Shown here: in pieces, positions 1 to 9,224 of the stretch
Layout of the letters: every line of letters begins with the position of its first letter
How positions within the stretch are numbered: the stretch's first letter is position 1
Assembly (NCBI GenBank): GCA_003210115.1
Contig: QCNM01000005.1
Location: 1 to 40,886 of the forward strand
Reading direction: 5' to 3'
DNA from: SAR116 cluster bacterium AG-426-A06
GTDB lineage: Bacteria; Pseudomonadota; Alphaproteobacteria; Puniceispirillales; Marisalimonadaceae
DNA length: 40,886 nucleotides
Position numbers and translations under genes: made by a program
The notes under the pieces: model-generated
What the model was told of the DNA's origin: nothing
Databases searched by the model: none
Seen by the model: only the letters and a program-made list of their open reading frames with translations

Positions 1-1
1 G

Positions 2-2287
2 GAAAATTTCAAAATATTAAAAGAAATTGAACAAAAGGTCTTATGGTTATCTTGTTGGATGATACATAATGCTAATCATATTAGAGAAAATTTTGATGGA
101 ATTAAAGTTGGAGGCCATCAAGCAAGTTGCGCCTCAATGGTTTCCATGATGGTTTCTCTATACTTTGGTGTCTTAAAACCCGAAGATAGGGTTGCTGTAA
201 AACCCCATGCAAGTCCAGTATTTCATGCAATACAATATCTGGCAGGATTACAAAAATTAGAGAAAATACAAAATTTTAGAGGCTTTAATGGTGCACAATC
301 CTATCCGTCTAGAACTAAAGATATGGATGATGTAGACATCTCCACGGGTTCAGTTGGTCTTGGTGTTGCAATGACAAGTTTTCTTTCTCTAACTCAAGAC
401 TATATTAGAAAGAAAAAATTTAACAAATATCAAAACAAGGGAAAGATGATTGCATTAGTTGGTGATGCAGAACTTGATGAAGGTAACATATATGAGTGTC
501 TGCAAGAAGGATGGAAACATGATTTAAGAAATGTTTGGTGGATTATAGATTATAATAGACAATCTTTAGATGGTGTAGTTCACGAGGGATTATGGGAAAA
601 GATTGATTCTGTTTTTAAATCTTTTGGTTGGAATGTTGTTGTAATAAAATATGGTGAGTTACAACTAAATGCATTTAATGAACCAGGTGGAGAAAAATTA
701 AAAGAATGGATAGATAATTGTCCTAATCAACTTTATTCTGCATTAATTTTTGAGGGTGGTATAGCGATCAAAGAAAGAATATTAGATGATATTGGTGATC
801 AAGGAAATATCTCTAAACTTCTTGATAGTCGTACCGATGATGAATTTTTAGAATTGATGACAAATCTAGGAGGGCATTGTATTAAATCACTAAAAAATGC
901 TTTTGATACAATCAAGGATGATAAACCTACTGCATTTTTAGCTTATACAATTAAGGGATGGGGTACACCTCTTGCAGGTCATAAAGATAATCATGCCGGC
1001 TTAATGACAAAATCTCAGATGAATGATTTTAAATCTAAAATGAAAATTAATGAAGGTGAAGAATGGAATGATTTTTCAAAAGATAATAAAGAAATTCATA
1101 ATTTTATAATAAATAATTCATTTCAAAAAGCTGGATTTAGAAGATTTAAATCTGAAAAAGTTTCTGTAGACAAATTAAAACCACTTAATGAGACCAAAAG
1201 CTCTACGCAAAATGCATTTGGAAAATTATTAGATCTGTACTCAAGGTTAAATAGTGAATTTTCTAATAGAATATTAACAACATCTCCTGATGTTTCTGTG
1301 TCTACTAATTTAGGACCTTGGGTAAATAGAGTTGGATTATTTAGTAGAGAAGAAAGTCAAGATACATTTAAAAAGAGACAAATTCCATCTGTTCAAAAAT
1401 GGGAATTTTCTCCTGAAGGTCAGCATGTGGAACTAGGTATAGCTGAAATGAATTTATTCTTAATGTTAAGTTCAGCTGGTTTATCACATGAATTTTTTGG
1501 TGAAAGATTATTTCCAATAGGAACAGTTTATGACCCATTCATATCTAGAGGTTTAGACGCATTGAATTATGCATGTTATCAAAACGCTAGATTTTTGTTA
1601 GTGGCAACACCATCTGGTATCACCCTAGCACCTGAAGGTGGTGCACATCAATCTGTAGGAACACCATTAATTGGAATAGGTCAACCTGGCTTAATTAGTT
1701 ATGAACCCGCATTTGTAGATGAATTAGAAGTGATTTTAGATCATAGTTTTAATTATTTGCAGGATGAAAAAAATGGAGGGTCAGTTTATTTAAGATTAAG
1801 TACAAAATCTTTAGATCAACCAAATAGAAATTTAAGTCACGAAGAGATTGAAAATGTCGTCAAAGGTGGTTACTGGTTAAGGGAACCTGGACGCAGTCCA
1901 AAATTTATTATTGCTTATCAAGGAGTAGTTGCTGAAGAAGTCATTAGAGCATCAATTGTGTTGGGAGAAAAAGAAAGAGATTTCGGAATTTTATCAATAA
2001 CATCATCAGATCTTTTATTTTCAGATTGGAAAAAATCTTATGATAATAAAAATAATTCAAATCATCTATCTCATATTGAAAATTTATTTAAAGGTTTACC
2101 AAGTGATTGCAATATAATTACTCTTATAGATGGTCATCCTTTGACTTTATCATGGTTATCTGGTGTAAATGGAAACCCCTTAAAATCACTAGGTGTAGAT
2201 GAATTTGGACAAACTGGAAATTCATTTGAACTATACGAGCATTTTGGGATTGATAGTAGAACTCTTGTAGAAACTGCCATTAAATAG
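2..2287 (+). CDS. Homodimeric-type pyruvate/2-oxoacid dehydrogenase E1 (AceE/MdeB-like, transketolase superfamily), 5'-truncated by window edge
   Basis: Frame is open to base 2 upstream of the called ATG (ENFKILKEIEQKVLWLSCW-MIHNANHIRENFDG). TPP-binding-like GDAELDEGN...DYN, and C-term SLGVDEFGQTGNSFELYEHFGID typical of AceE-like E1. Confidence 0.85.
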   Translation, partial: ENFKILKEIEQKVLWLSCWMIHNANHIRENFDGIKVGGHQASCASMVSMMVSLYFGVLKPEDRVAVKPHASPVFHAIQYLAGLQKLEKIQNFRGFNGAQSYPSRTKDMDDVDISTGSVGLGVAMTSFLSLTQDYIRKKKFNKYQNKGKMIALVGDAELDEGNIYECLQEGWKHDLRNVWWIIDYNRQSLDGVVHEGLWEKIDSVFKSFGWNVVVIKYGELQLNAFNEPGGEKLKEWIDNCPNQLYSALIFEGGIAIKERILDDIGDQGNISKLLDSRTDDEFLELMTNLGGHCIKSLKNAFDTIKDDKPTAFLAYTIKGWGTPLAGHKDNHAGLMTKSQMNDFKSKMKINEGEEWNDFSKDNKEIHNFIINNSFQKAGFRRFKSEKVSVDKLKPLNETKSSTQNAFGKLLDLYSRLNSEFSNRILTTSPDVSVSTNLGPWVNRVGLFSREESQDTFKKRQIPSVQKWEFSPEGQHVELGIAEMNLFLMLSSAGLSHEFFGERLFPIGTVYDPFISRGLDALNYACYQNARFLLVATPSGITLAPEGGAHQSVGTPLIGIGQPGLISYEPAFVDELEVILDHSFNYLQDEKNGGSVYLRLSTKSLDQPNRNLSHEEIENVVKGGYWLREPGRSPKFIIAYQGVVAEEVIRASIVLGEKERDFGILSITSSDLLFSDWKKSYDNKNNSNHLSHIENLFKGLPSDCNIITLIDGHPLTLSWLSGVNGNPLKSLGVDEFGQTGNSFELYEHFGIDSRTLVETAIK

Positions 2288-2341
2288 ATTATTTGATAGT
2301 ATCTTATTAAATGATTTGATAGATTTTATATGGAGGAAGTT

Positions 2342-3385
2342 ATGAGATCTTATCAAGTAACAGAATTTGGAAAACCATTAGAGTTAAAAGAATATGAAAA
2401 TCCAATACCAAAAGGAACAGAGGTATTAATAAGAATTATTGCCTGTGGTGTTTGTCATAGCGATATTCACTTAACTGATGGATTTTTTGATCTAGGGAAT
2501 GGAAAAAGAATTACTCTTGCCGATAGAGGAACAAAACTACCATTCACACCTGGCCATGAAATTACAGGTGAAGTTCTTTCAATTGGAGAAGATGTTAAAG
2601 ATATAAGTATTGGTGACAAAGGAATAGTTTTTCCTTGGATAGGTTGCCAAGAATGCAATGCTTGTAAAGAAAATAATGAAACATTATGTGAGGCGCCAAA
2701 ATATTTGGGTGCAAGATTAAATGGAGGATATTCAAGTCATATTATAATTCCTCATGAAAGATATCTTGTGTCATACGGCAAAATAGATCCAGCTCAAGCA
2801 GCACCATATGCATGTTCTGGACTAACATCATACAGTGCTTTAAAAAAAATTCCAAAAACCAAAAAAGATGAATTTATAGTTTTAATAGGAGCTGGTGGTG
2901 TAGGAACAAATGGTATATTACTATTACCACATATTCATGATGCAAAAATAATAGTTGTTGATACAGATCCAGTTAAGAGAGAAAATGCTAGAAGCAATGG
3001 AGCTAAACATTGTTTGTCTCCAGAAGAAATGCATGAAAACTTAAATGATTTTAATGGAAAAATTGCTGGAGTAATAGATTTCGTTGGAAATGAAAAAACT
3101 GCAAATTTAGCTCTATCAATTGTCAAAAAAGGTGGAACATTTGTAATTGTAGGATTATATGGTGGTTCTTTGTCAATTTCATTACCTCTTATTCCTATGA
3201 GATCAATCAACATTAAAGGTTCTTATGTTGGAGAATTGAGAGAGCTCAAAGAATTAGTTGAATTAATAAATTCAAAAAATGTAGGATTAATTAAAGTTAC
3301 TAAGCAGGATCTTAATACAGCAAATGATGCTATGAAAAAACTTAGAAATGGAGATGTAGATGGAAGAATTGTTTTGGAGCCATAA
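2342..3385 (+). CDS. Zinc-dependent alcohol dehydrogenase (MDR family)
   Basis: GVCHSDIH and GHEITGEV catalytic Zn motifs, structural Zn Cys cluster [15 protein letters not shown], Rossmann GAGGVGTNG. Start moved from 2330 to 2342 because GGAGG at 2332-2336 is the likely SD. Confidence 0.9.
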   Translation: MRSYQVTEFGKPLELKEYENPIPKGTEVLIRIIACGVCHSDIHLTDGFFDLGNGKRITLADRGTKLPFTPGHEITGEVLSIGEDVKDISIGDKGIVFPWIGCQECNACKENNETLCEAPKYLGARLNGGYSSHIIIPHERYLVSYGKIDPAQAAPYACSGLTSYSALKKIPKTKKDEFIVLIGAGGVGTNGILLLPHIHDAKIIVVDTDPVKRENARSNGAKHCLSPEEMHENLNDFNGKIAGVIDFVGNEKTANLALSIVKKGGTFVIVGLYGGSLSISLPLIPMRSINIKGSYVGELRELKELVELINSKNVGLIKVTKQDLNTANDAMKKLRNGDVDGRIVLEP

Positions 3386-3387
3386 TC

Positions 3388-4038
3388 ATGTCTGATAAAA
3401 AAAATGTAGAACATAATTACGATGATCACAACCACCACAACCATCATGATCATAGCTTATTACCCGAAGAGCCAGAATTAAGAGTTAAAGCTATTGAAAC
3501 CCTTTTGCTAAATAAAGGCATTATAAACTCTGATACAGTTAATGAATTAATCGATACTTATGAAAATAAGATTGGACCAAGAAACGGTGCTAAAGTAGTT
3601 GCAAAGGCTTGGGTTGATCCAGAGTATAAAAAAAGGCTTTTAAAAAATGCTACTAAAGCAATTGAAGAACTTAGTTATACAGGAAGGCAAGGAGAACACA
3701 TGGTTGTTGTTGAAAATACGCCAGAGGTTCATAACGTTGTGGTTTGTACATTATGTAGTTGTTATCCATGGCCTGTATTGGGTATTCCACCAACATGGTA
3801 TAAGTCTGATGAGTATAGATCTAGAACAGTAAGAGAGCCGAGAAAGGTTTTACAAGAATTTGGTTTAGAATTAGATTTAAATACACAAATAAAAGTCTGG
3901 GATTCAACTTCAGAAATGAGATATTTAGTTTTGCCAATGAGACCAGTTGGAACAGAACACTTATCTGAAAATGAACTTGAAAGTCTTGTTACTCGTAACT
4001 CAATGATTGGAACTGGATTACCGGAGATGCCAAAGTGA
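3388..4038 (+). CDS. Nitrile hydratase alpha subunit, cobalt-type signature, His-rich N-terminus
   Basis: [38 protein letters not shown]; the CTLCSC metal claw is the Co-type form (Fe-type is CSLCSC). N-term [14 protein letters not shown]. Confidence 0.95.
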   Translation: MSDKKNVEHNYDDHNHHNHHDHSLLPEEPELRVKAIETLLLNKGIINSDTVNELIDTYENKIGPRNGAKVVAKAWVDPEYKKRLLKNATKAIEELSYTGRQGEHMVVVENTPEVHNVVVCTLCSCYPWPVLGIPPTWYKSDEYRSRTVREPRKVLQEFGLELDLNTQIKVWDSTSEMRYLVLPMRPVGTEHLSENELESLVTRNSMIGTGLPEMPK

Positions 4039-4754
4039 CTAGAATACATGATATGGGAGGAAGATTTGGGGATGGTCCAATACCGTTAAAAAAAATTGAT
4101 GGTAAGGTGGTTGATGATGAACCTGCATTTAAAACAGATTGGCATGCAAAGGCTTTTGCTATTACAGTTGCATCTGCATCAGTTGGAAAGTGGAGTATAG
4201 ATAAAGGTAGATTTTTTAGAGAGTCACTTCCTCCAAAAGATTATGCAAAATTTGATTATTATGAAAAATGGTCTTCTGCATTAATTAACCTTTTGGTGGA
4301 AAGAGGGTTAATAAATAGAGAAGATTTAATTGATATTACAAAAAAGGCAAAGGAAAATAATTTAAAAGTTAGCCAAGTTACTGATGAGCATCAGGATGTG
4401 TTAAAAGCAAAAGATGTTGCGATCACCTTAGGTAGAGGTGGTCCTTCAGCAAGAGAGGTACTCCATTCTCCAAAGTTTAGGGTTGGTCAAGAAGTAAGAA
4501 CAATAAATTACAGTCCTAACAAAAATATAATTGGAGGACATACAAGGCTACCCATTTATGCCAGAGGAAAAAAAGGAACGGTTATTTTACATCATAAAGG
4601 TCATGTTTTGCCAGATGCTAGTGCTCATGATTTAGGAGACTCTCCAGAACATCTTTACACTGTTGAATTTTTATCTACTGAATTATGGGGTGAAAAAGAT
4701 GGTAATCAAAAGGATACCATATGTATTGATTTATGGGAAAGTTACTTAATATGA
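4035..4754 (+). CDS. Nitrile hydratase beta subunit
   Basis: [17 protein letters not shown]-term and [12 protein letters not shown]...[16 protein letters not shown]...[15 protein letters not shown]-term of NHase beta; overlaps the alpha stop. Confidence 0.95.
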   Translation: MTRIHDMGGRFGDGPIPLKKIDGKVVDDEPAFKTDWHAKAFAITVASASVGKWSIDKGRFFRESLPPKDYAKFDYYEKWSSALINLLVERGLINREDLIDITKKAKENNLKVSQVTDEHQDVLKAKDVAITLGRGGPSAREVLHSPKFRVGQEVRTINYSPNKNIIGGHTRLPIYARGKKGTVILHHKGHVLPDASAHDLGDSPEHLYTVEFLSTELWGEKDGNQKDTICIDLWESYLI

Positions 4755-5071
4755 TAAATCAAAATGATTTTGACTTTAAATCATTTGAAAAACCATGGCA
4801 TAGTCAAATTTTTGCTATATCGGTCTCTTTATCTGAAAATAAAGTTTTTGAATGGAGTGAGTTTTCAAAAGCACTAGCTGATCAAATTAAGATAGATAAG
4901 ACGGAAAAACAAAATGGTAGTGATGATTATTTTTTTTCATGGATAAAAGCACTAGAAAACTTAATAATTAAAAAAGATATTGTGGATCAATCTAACTTAA
5001 ATATGACTAAACAAAAATGGAAAGACGCTTTTTTAACTACTCCACATGGTCACCCTGTAAAAATAAATTAA
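4751..5071 (+). CDS. Nitrile hydratase accessory/activator protein (P14K-like, homologous to beta-subunit N-term)
   Basis: EKPWHSQIFAISVSLSENKVFEWSEFSKALADQI...YFFSWIKALENLI...W(K)DAFLTTPHGHPVKI. ATGA overlap with the beta stop supports the start at 4751 rather than 4733. Confidence 0.85.
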   Translation: MINQNDFDFKSFEKPWHSQIFAISVSLSENKVFEWSEFSKALADQIKIDKTEKQNGSDDYFFSWIKALENLIIKKDIVDQSNLNMTKQKWKDAFLTTPHGHPVKIN

Positions 5072-5085
5072 AAGAAGAGGTAATA

Positions 5086-6219
5086 ATGACAATTAAATGT
5101 AAGGCTGCAGTAATTAGAAAAAATGACTGTGACAAACCATATGCAAACAGTAAGCCCTTGTCTATCGAAGAAATTTCAATTGATAATCCTAGAGATAATG
5201 AAGTTCTTGTCAAAGTAAAAGGTGCAGGACTTTGTCATTCTGATTTGTCTGTAATTAATGGCTCTAGAATAATGCCACTTCCTCTTGTGATTGGTCATGA
5301 AGGGTCAGGAGAAGTCGTAGAAACTGGAAATGCAATCAACGATGTTAAAGTTGGTGATCATGTTGTGTTTCAATTTTCACCTAGTTGTGGAAGATGTAGA
5401 AGGTGTCTTGAGGGAAGGCCACAGGTTTGTGAATTAGCAGCAGCTACAAAAGGAAAAGGTGAATTAATGTCTGGTGGTAGTAGATTAAAATCTTTAAATG
5501 GTGAAAGATTAAATCATCACACTGGTATTTCTTGTATGTCTGAGTATGCAGTAGTTGATAGAGGATCTGTTGTGGTAATTGAAAAGTCAATTTCTTTAGA
5601 TGATGCTGCATTATTTGGTTGCGCTGTTATGACAGGAGTTGGTGCTGTAATAAATACTGCAAGAATAAGAGGCGGTGATTCGGTTGCAATATTGGGGTTA
5701 GGTGGAGTTGGTTTAAATGGAATTATGGGTGCAAAGCTTGGTGGAGCAGAAACAATTATAGGAATAGATATTGATGAAACAAAATTTTCAAAAGCAAAAG
5801 AATTAGGTGCTACTCATTGTATGAACCCACAAAACGAAAATTTTGTTGAAGAAGTGATAGATACAACTAATGGAGGAGTTGATTTTGCAATTGATCTTGC
5901 AGGCGTCATGTCCGCAATGGATTCTGCTTATAAAATAATTAGATATGGTGGTGCAGTTGTCACAGCTGGATTAACTCCAGTTAATACTCAATTCAGTTTT
6001 AATCATAGTGATTTAGTAGCTCAAGAAAAATCTATATTAGGAAGTTATATGGGGTCATGTGTTCCTATTAGAGATGTACCCAGATTTTTAAATTTATTCA
6101 AGCAAGGAAGATTACCGGTAGATAAATTAATTGATGATAAAATAGGCTTTGATCAATTAAATGAAGGTTTTGATAAATTAGATTCTGGTAAAGTTGTTAG
6201 GCAAATACTTGTACCATAA
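5086..6219 (+). CDS. Zinc-dependent alcohol dehydrogenase (class III-like MDR)
   Basis: GLCHSDLS, GHEGSGEV, CGRCRRCLEGRPQVC, GLGGVGLNG. Start at 5086 preceded by AGAAGAGG; the 23-residue extension from 5017 lies in the previous gene. Confidence 0.9.
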   Translation: MTIKCKAAVIRKNDCDKPYANSKPLSIEEISIDNPRDNEVLVKVKGAGLCHSDLSVINGSRIMPLPLVIGHEGSGEVVETGNAINDVKVGDHVVFQFSPSCGRCRRCLEGRPQVCELAAATKGKGELMSGGSRLKSLNGERLNHHTGISCMSEYAVVDRGSVVVIEKSISLDDAALFGCAVMTGVGAVINTARIRGGDSVAILGLGGVGLNGIMGAKLGGAETIIGIDIDETKFSKAKELGATHCMNPQNENFVEEVIDTTNGGVDFAIDLAGVMSAMDSAYKIIRYGGAVVTAGLTPVNTQFSFNHSDLVAQEKSILGSYMGSCVPIRDVPRFLNLFKQGRLPVDKLIDDKIGFDQLNEGFDKLDSGKVVRQILVP

Positions 6220-6223
6220 GAGT

Positions 6224-7018
6224 TTATATCATTTTCCAGTTTTTATAAAAAATACCGCGAGATTTTTTTAAAAGGAACCCTACAGAATTCAATAATGACA
6301 TTATAACGAAGTTTGAATAACTAGGTCTTACAATATCAATAAAAGCACAATATCTCAGATTATCCTCTTCATTAAAACTTTGATGAATTAAAGTATCATC
6401 AAAAATAAATAAAGGGTTATTTTTCCAAATATTTATCGTGCCATCAGCTTCAATATAAGATCCATTTTTTTTAACTTTGTTAAAATTGTATAGTAATCTA
6501 TAGGTCAATCTTAATGGTCCAAAATGTCTTGAAGTTGATGTTTTTTCTCTAAATAAAGAGACACCTATAGTTTTTACGTATTTAAAATCTTTTGAAAAAT
6601 CATCAATACTTTCATCTAAATTTTTTCCATACCATTTATAAAATAACATTGTTCTGTTATCTTCACTTTGACTAAATCTTTTTTCAATTTTCTTTTTATT
6701 TTGATCAAATAACTTTTTAACTGTGTTAATTTCATTTTGAAATTCATCAGGAAAATTTTCAATTTTGAAAGAATGGAGATTTCTATGAGAGATTAAGTCT
6801 GCAAATAAATTAAGAGGAGATATAAGAAATGTTAATATACCTTTGCCAATGAAGTATTCTTTGATTAATTTTAACTCCATTGTTTTGTGTCGTGATACAT
6901 CAATTAAACCGCAGATAATCCAAAAAGGAATTAATGCAAAGATGCCAATAATTGAATTAAACAAGATAAATGAAAAAATTAATATTAAAAGTAAAAAAAA
7001 TTTCAGTGCAATATACAT
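6224..7018 (-). CDS. Aspartyl/asparaginyl beta-hydroxylase family protein (LpxO-like lipid hydroxylase candidate), membrane-anchored N-term
   Basis: HFGPLRLTYRLLYNF...W...FIFDDTLIHQSFNEEDNLRYCAFIDIVRP dioxygenase motifs; hydrophobic N-terminus. Confidence 0.8.
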   Translation of the reverse strand: MYIALKFFLLLILIFSFILFNSIIGIFALIPFWIICGLIDVSRHKTMELKLIKEYFIGKGILTFLISPLNLFADLISHRNLHSFKIENFPDEFQNEINTVKKLFDQNKKKIEKRFSQSEDNRTMLFYKWYGKNLDESIDDFSKDFKYVKTIGVSLFREKTSTSRHFGPLRLTYRLLYNFNKVKKNGSYIEADGTINIWKNNPLFIFDDTLIHQSFNEEDNLRYCAFIDIVRPSYSNFVIMSLLNSVGFLLKKSRGIFYKNWKMI

Positions 7019-7038
7019 TTTAAAAAATAATTAGTTAT

Positions 7039-7068
7039 TTTATCTTAATAATCATTTATCTTAATAAT
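7039..7068. repeat. Tandem-spaced 14-bp direct repeat TTTATCTTAATAAT, 16-bp period
   Basis: Copies at 7039-7052 and 7055-7068 in the divergent lpxO-like/yajQ intergenic region. Confidence 0.7.
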
Positions 7069-7091
7069 TATAATATTTCAAGGAGTTACTT

Positions 7092-7577
7092 ATGCCAAGT
7101 TTTGATATAGTTAGTAAAGTTGATTCACCTTCTGTTGATAATGGTGTAAATGGTGTAACTAAAGAAATTACCACCAGATACGATTTTAAAGGTAGTTCTT
7201 GTCGAATTGAAAGAAATGGAGATGAAATTACTATAAACGCTGATGATGAATTAAAAAGAAAACAAATGGAAGATCTATTAATAACTCATTTAACTAGAAA
7301 AGGAATTGATACTAATTGTCTAGAGTTTCAAAAAGCTGAAGCTTCATCTGGCAATACAATTAGACAAAAAGTTATTGTAAAGCAGGGAATAGACAGAGAA
7401 ATTGCTCAAAAAATTATTAAGGAGATCAAAAGCTCTAAAACGAAAGTACAAGCATCTATTCAAGGTGATGAACTAAGAATTTCTGGAAAAAAAAAAGATG
7501 ATTTACAATCTACTATTCAACTGGTAAAAAATATGTCAATTAAATTTCCATTACAATATGTAAATTTTAGAGATTAA
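7092..7577 (+). CDS. YajQ family nucleotide-binding protein
   Basis: MPSFDIVSKVD...EITTRYDFKGS...VIVKQGIDREIAQKIIKEIKSSKTKVQASIQGDELRISGKKKDDLQ; SD aaggag before ATG. Confidence 0.93.
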   Translation: MPSFDIVSKVDSPSVDNGVNGVTKEITTRYDFKGSSCRIERNGDEITINADDELKRKQMEDLLITHLTRKGIDTNCLEFQKAEASSGNTIRQKVIVKQGIDREIAQKIIKEIKSSKTKVQASIQGDELRISGKKKDDLQSTIQLVKNMSIKFPLQYVNFRD

Positions 7578-8452
7578 TTGATTATTATTTCAGCTCTACC
7601 ATCTCTTTTTTTCCAAGATTTATTTTCAATTGATTGATAGAAGCTTGCTAATTGTTGATTAAATAAAGCAGGCTCTTCAAGATTAATAGTATGGCCTGTT
7701 TTTGGAACAACAAAGAGTCCAGAAGTTGAAATAGTTCTTTTTAAGTAAACTCCAACTTCTATGCACATATCATCTTCATCACCATTAATAATCAAAGTTG
7801 GAGTTTCAATTTTCGCAATTTCATCAGTTAGATCATATAAATTTGGACGTTTACTTTGAACACCCAAAAGTGTATTTGCTGAACCTGTTTGGTCATGAGC
7901 GATTAACATATCATTAAACTTTTTCCAGCCATTATAGTCTTTATTTTGAAATTGAACCCTTGAAGGTCCAAGCGCATATTCTGATCCCACAATTTTCATT
8001 CCTCTATTCAAAATATCCTTTGCTGTATTTTCTGAGACTATGGAAAAACCTTCATCATTTTGACTATTTTTTGGCTTTGCACCATATCCACAACCGGCAA
8101 TACAAAGACTTAAAGCTAGATTAGGACAGTTGATACCAAAATGAAGTGTTGCAAATCCACCCATTGATAAACCAACTATATGAGCCTTTTTAAGATCTAG
8201 ACCTTCTACTATATCTCTAATATCTTGCCATGCTCTTTCTTGACTATACATATTGATATCATTAGGTACATCTGATGGTGTATATCCGCGAGCTGAATAA
8301 GATATACAAGTGAAGTTTCTTGAAAAAAAATTAATCTGTGGCTCCCAACTTCTATTATCACCAGCAAATTCATGAACAAAAATTATAGGTATACCTGATC
8401 CAGTTTTTTCATAATATAAATTTATTCCATCTGATGTTTTTAAATATGGCAT
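7574..8452 (-). CDS. Alpha/beta hydrolase fold protein
   Basis: Oxyanion region VHEFAGDNRSW, nucleophile elbow GLSMGG, C-term GHTINLEEP. Start at 8452 (MPYLKTSDG) preceded by ggaggtaa. Confidence 0.88.
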   Translation of the reverse strand: MPYLKTSDGINLYYEKTGSGIPIIFVHEFAGDNRSWEPQINFFSRNFTCISYSARGYTPSDVPNDINMYSQERAWQDIRDIVEGLDLKKAHIVGLSMGGFATLHFGINCPNLALSLCIAGCGYGAKPKNSQNDEGFSIVSENTAKDILNRGMKIVGSEYALGPSRVQFQNKDYNGWKKFNDMLIAHDQTGSANTLLGVQSKRPNLYDLTDEIAKIETPTLIINGDEDDMCIEVGVYLKRTISTSGLFVVPKTGHTINLEEPALFNQQLASFYQSIENKSWKKRDGRAEIIIN

Positions 8453-8528
8453 ATTTACCTCCAATATTAGAATTATAGTTGAAAAAAATTGGATTGAAAG
8501 CCACAATAAATTGAAAAAAATAACTATT

Positions 8529-9224
8529 ATGACTGTCTTTCAAATTCTAACAGCTGAATTACCAGCTATAATTTTAACACTTAAACTATCTTTAATTACT
8601 TGCTTTTTTTTATTTTTAATTGGAACACCGTTAGCTCTTTTACTAGCTTATAAAAAAAATAAATTTAATACTTTTCTTGAAAGTATTTTTACATTGCCTT
8701 TAGTTTTACCCTCAACTGTAATTGGCTTTTACCTTTTAGTATTTTTTAATCCTGATACAATTTTAGGGAAGTTTTTTATTTTATTAACTGGTGAACAATT
8801 AGCTTTCACATTTCAGGGTTTGGTATTAGCTTCAATTATTTATTCTTTACCATTTTGGATACAACCCTTACAAAACTCAATTGAAAAAGTAGACAAACGA
8901 TTAATTCAAGCTTGCACAAATATGGGTTCTAGTAAATCAAGTATCTTTTTCGAAATTTTATTACCTATGTGTAAGAAAGGTTTTCTTACTTCTTTTATAT
9001 TATCTTTTGCTCATACTATTGGAGAATTTGGAATTGTACTTATGGTAGGTGGAAATATAGACGGGCAAACAAGAGTTTTATCTATTTCAATTTATGATAA
9101 TGTTGAGCAGCTAAGTTACCAAAATGCACACGTTTTATCATTATTTCTGATATTATTTTCTACCATTGTTTTGTTTGTCATATATTTTATTAATAATAAA
9201 AATGCTATTGGACTAAAATCGTGA
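8529..9224 (+). CDS. modB: Molybdate ABC transporter permease
   Basis: TLKLSLITC...TPLALLLAY...LPLVLPSTVIGFYLL...EKVDKRLIQACTNMGSS...FAHTIGEFGIVLMVGGNI; ModB/CysW-like EAA region. TTG at 8511 is an alternative start. Confidence 0.88.
   Translation: MTVFQILTAELPAIILTLKLSLITCFFLFLIGTPLALLLAYKKNKFNTFLESIFTLPLVLPSTVIGFYLLVFFNPDTILGKFFILLTGEQLAFTFQGLVLASIIYSLPFWIQPLQNSIEKVDKRLIQACTNMGSSKSSIFFEILLPMCKKGFLTSFILSFAHTIGEFGIVLMVGGNIDGQTRVLSISIYDNVEQLSYQNAHVLSLFLILFSTIVLFVIYFINNKNAIGLKS

Noticed and set aside
2288-2341. ATTTGATAG direct repeat between E1 and ADH
   Set aside because: Only 9 bp, AT-rich and imperfectly flanked; not distinguishable from chance.
3223-3453. 76-aa minus-strand ORF starting [15 protein letters not shown]
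   Set aside because: Antisense of the His-rich NHase alpha N-terminus (cat/cac repeats read as atg/gtg); no independent support.
3762-4049. 95-aa minus-strand ORF
   Set aside because: Fully antisense to NHase alpha; no recognisable domain.
3388-5071. Thiocyanate hydrolase instead of nitrile hydratase
   Set aside because: The second gene is a full-length fused beta subunit (239 aa) and the third is a short activator after it; SCNase has separate small beta and alpha subunits before the CTLCSC gamma subunit.
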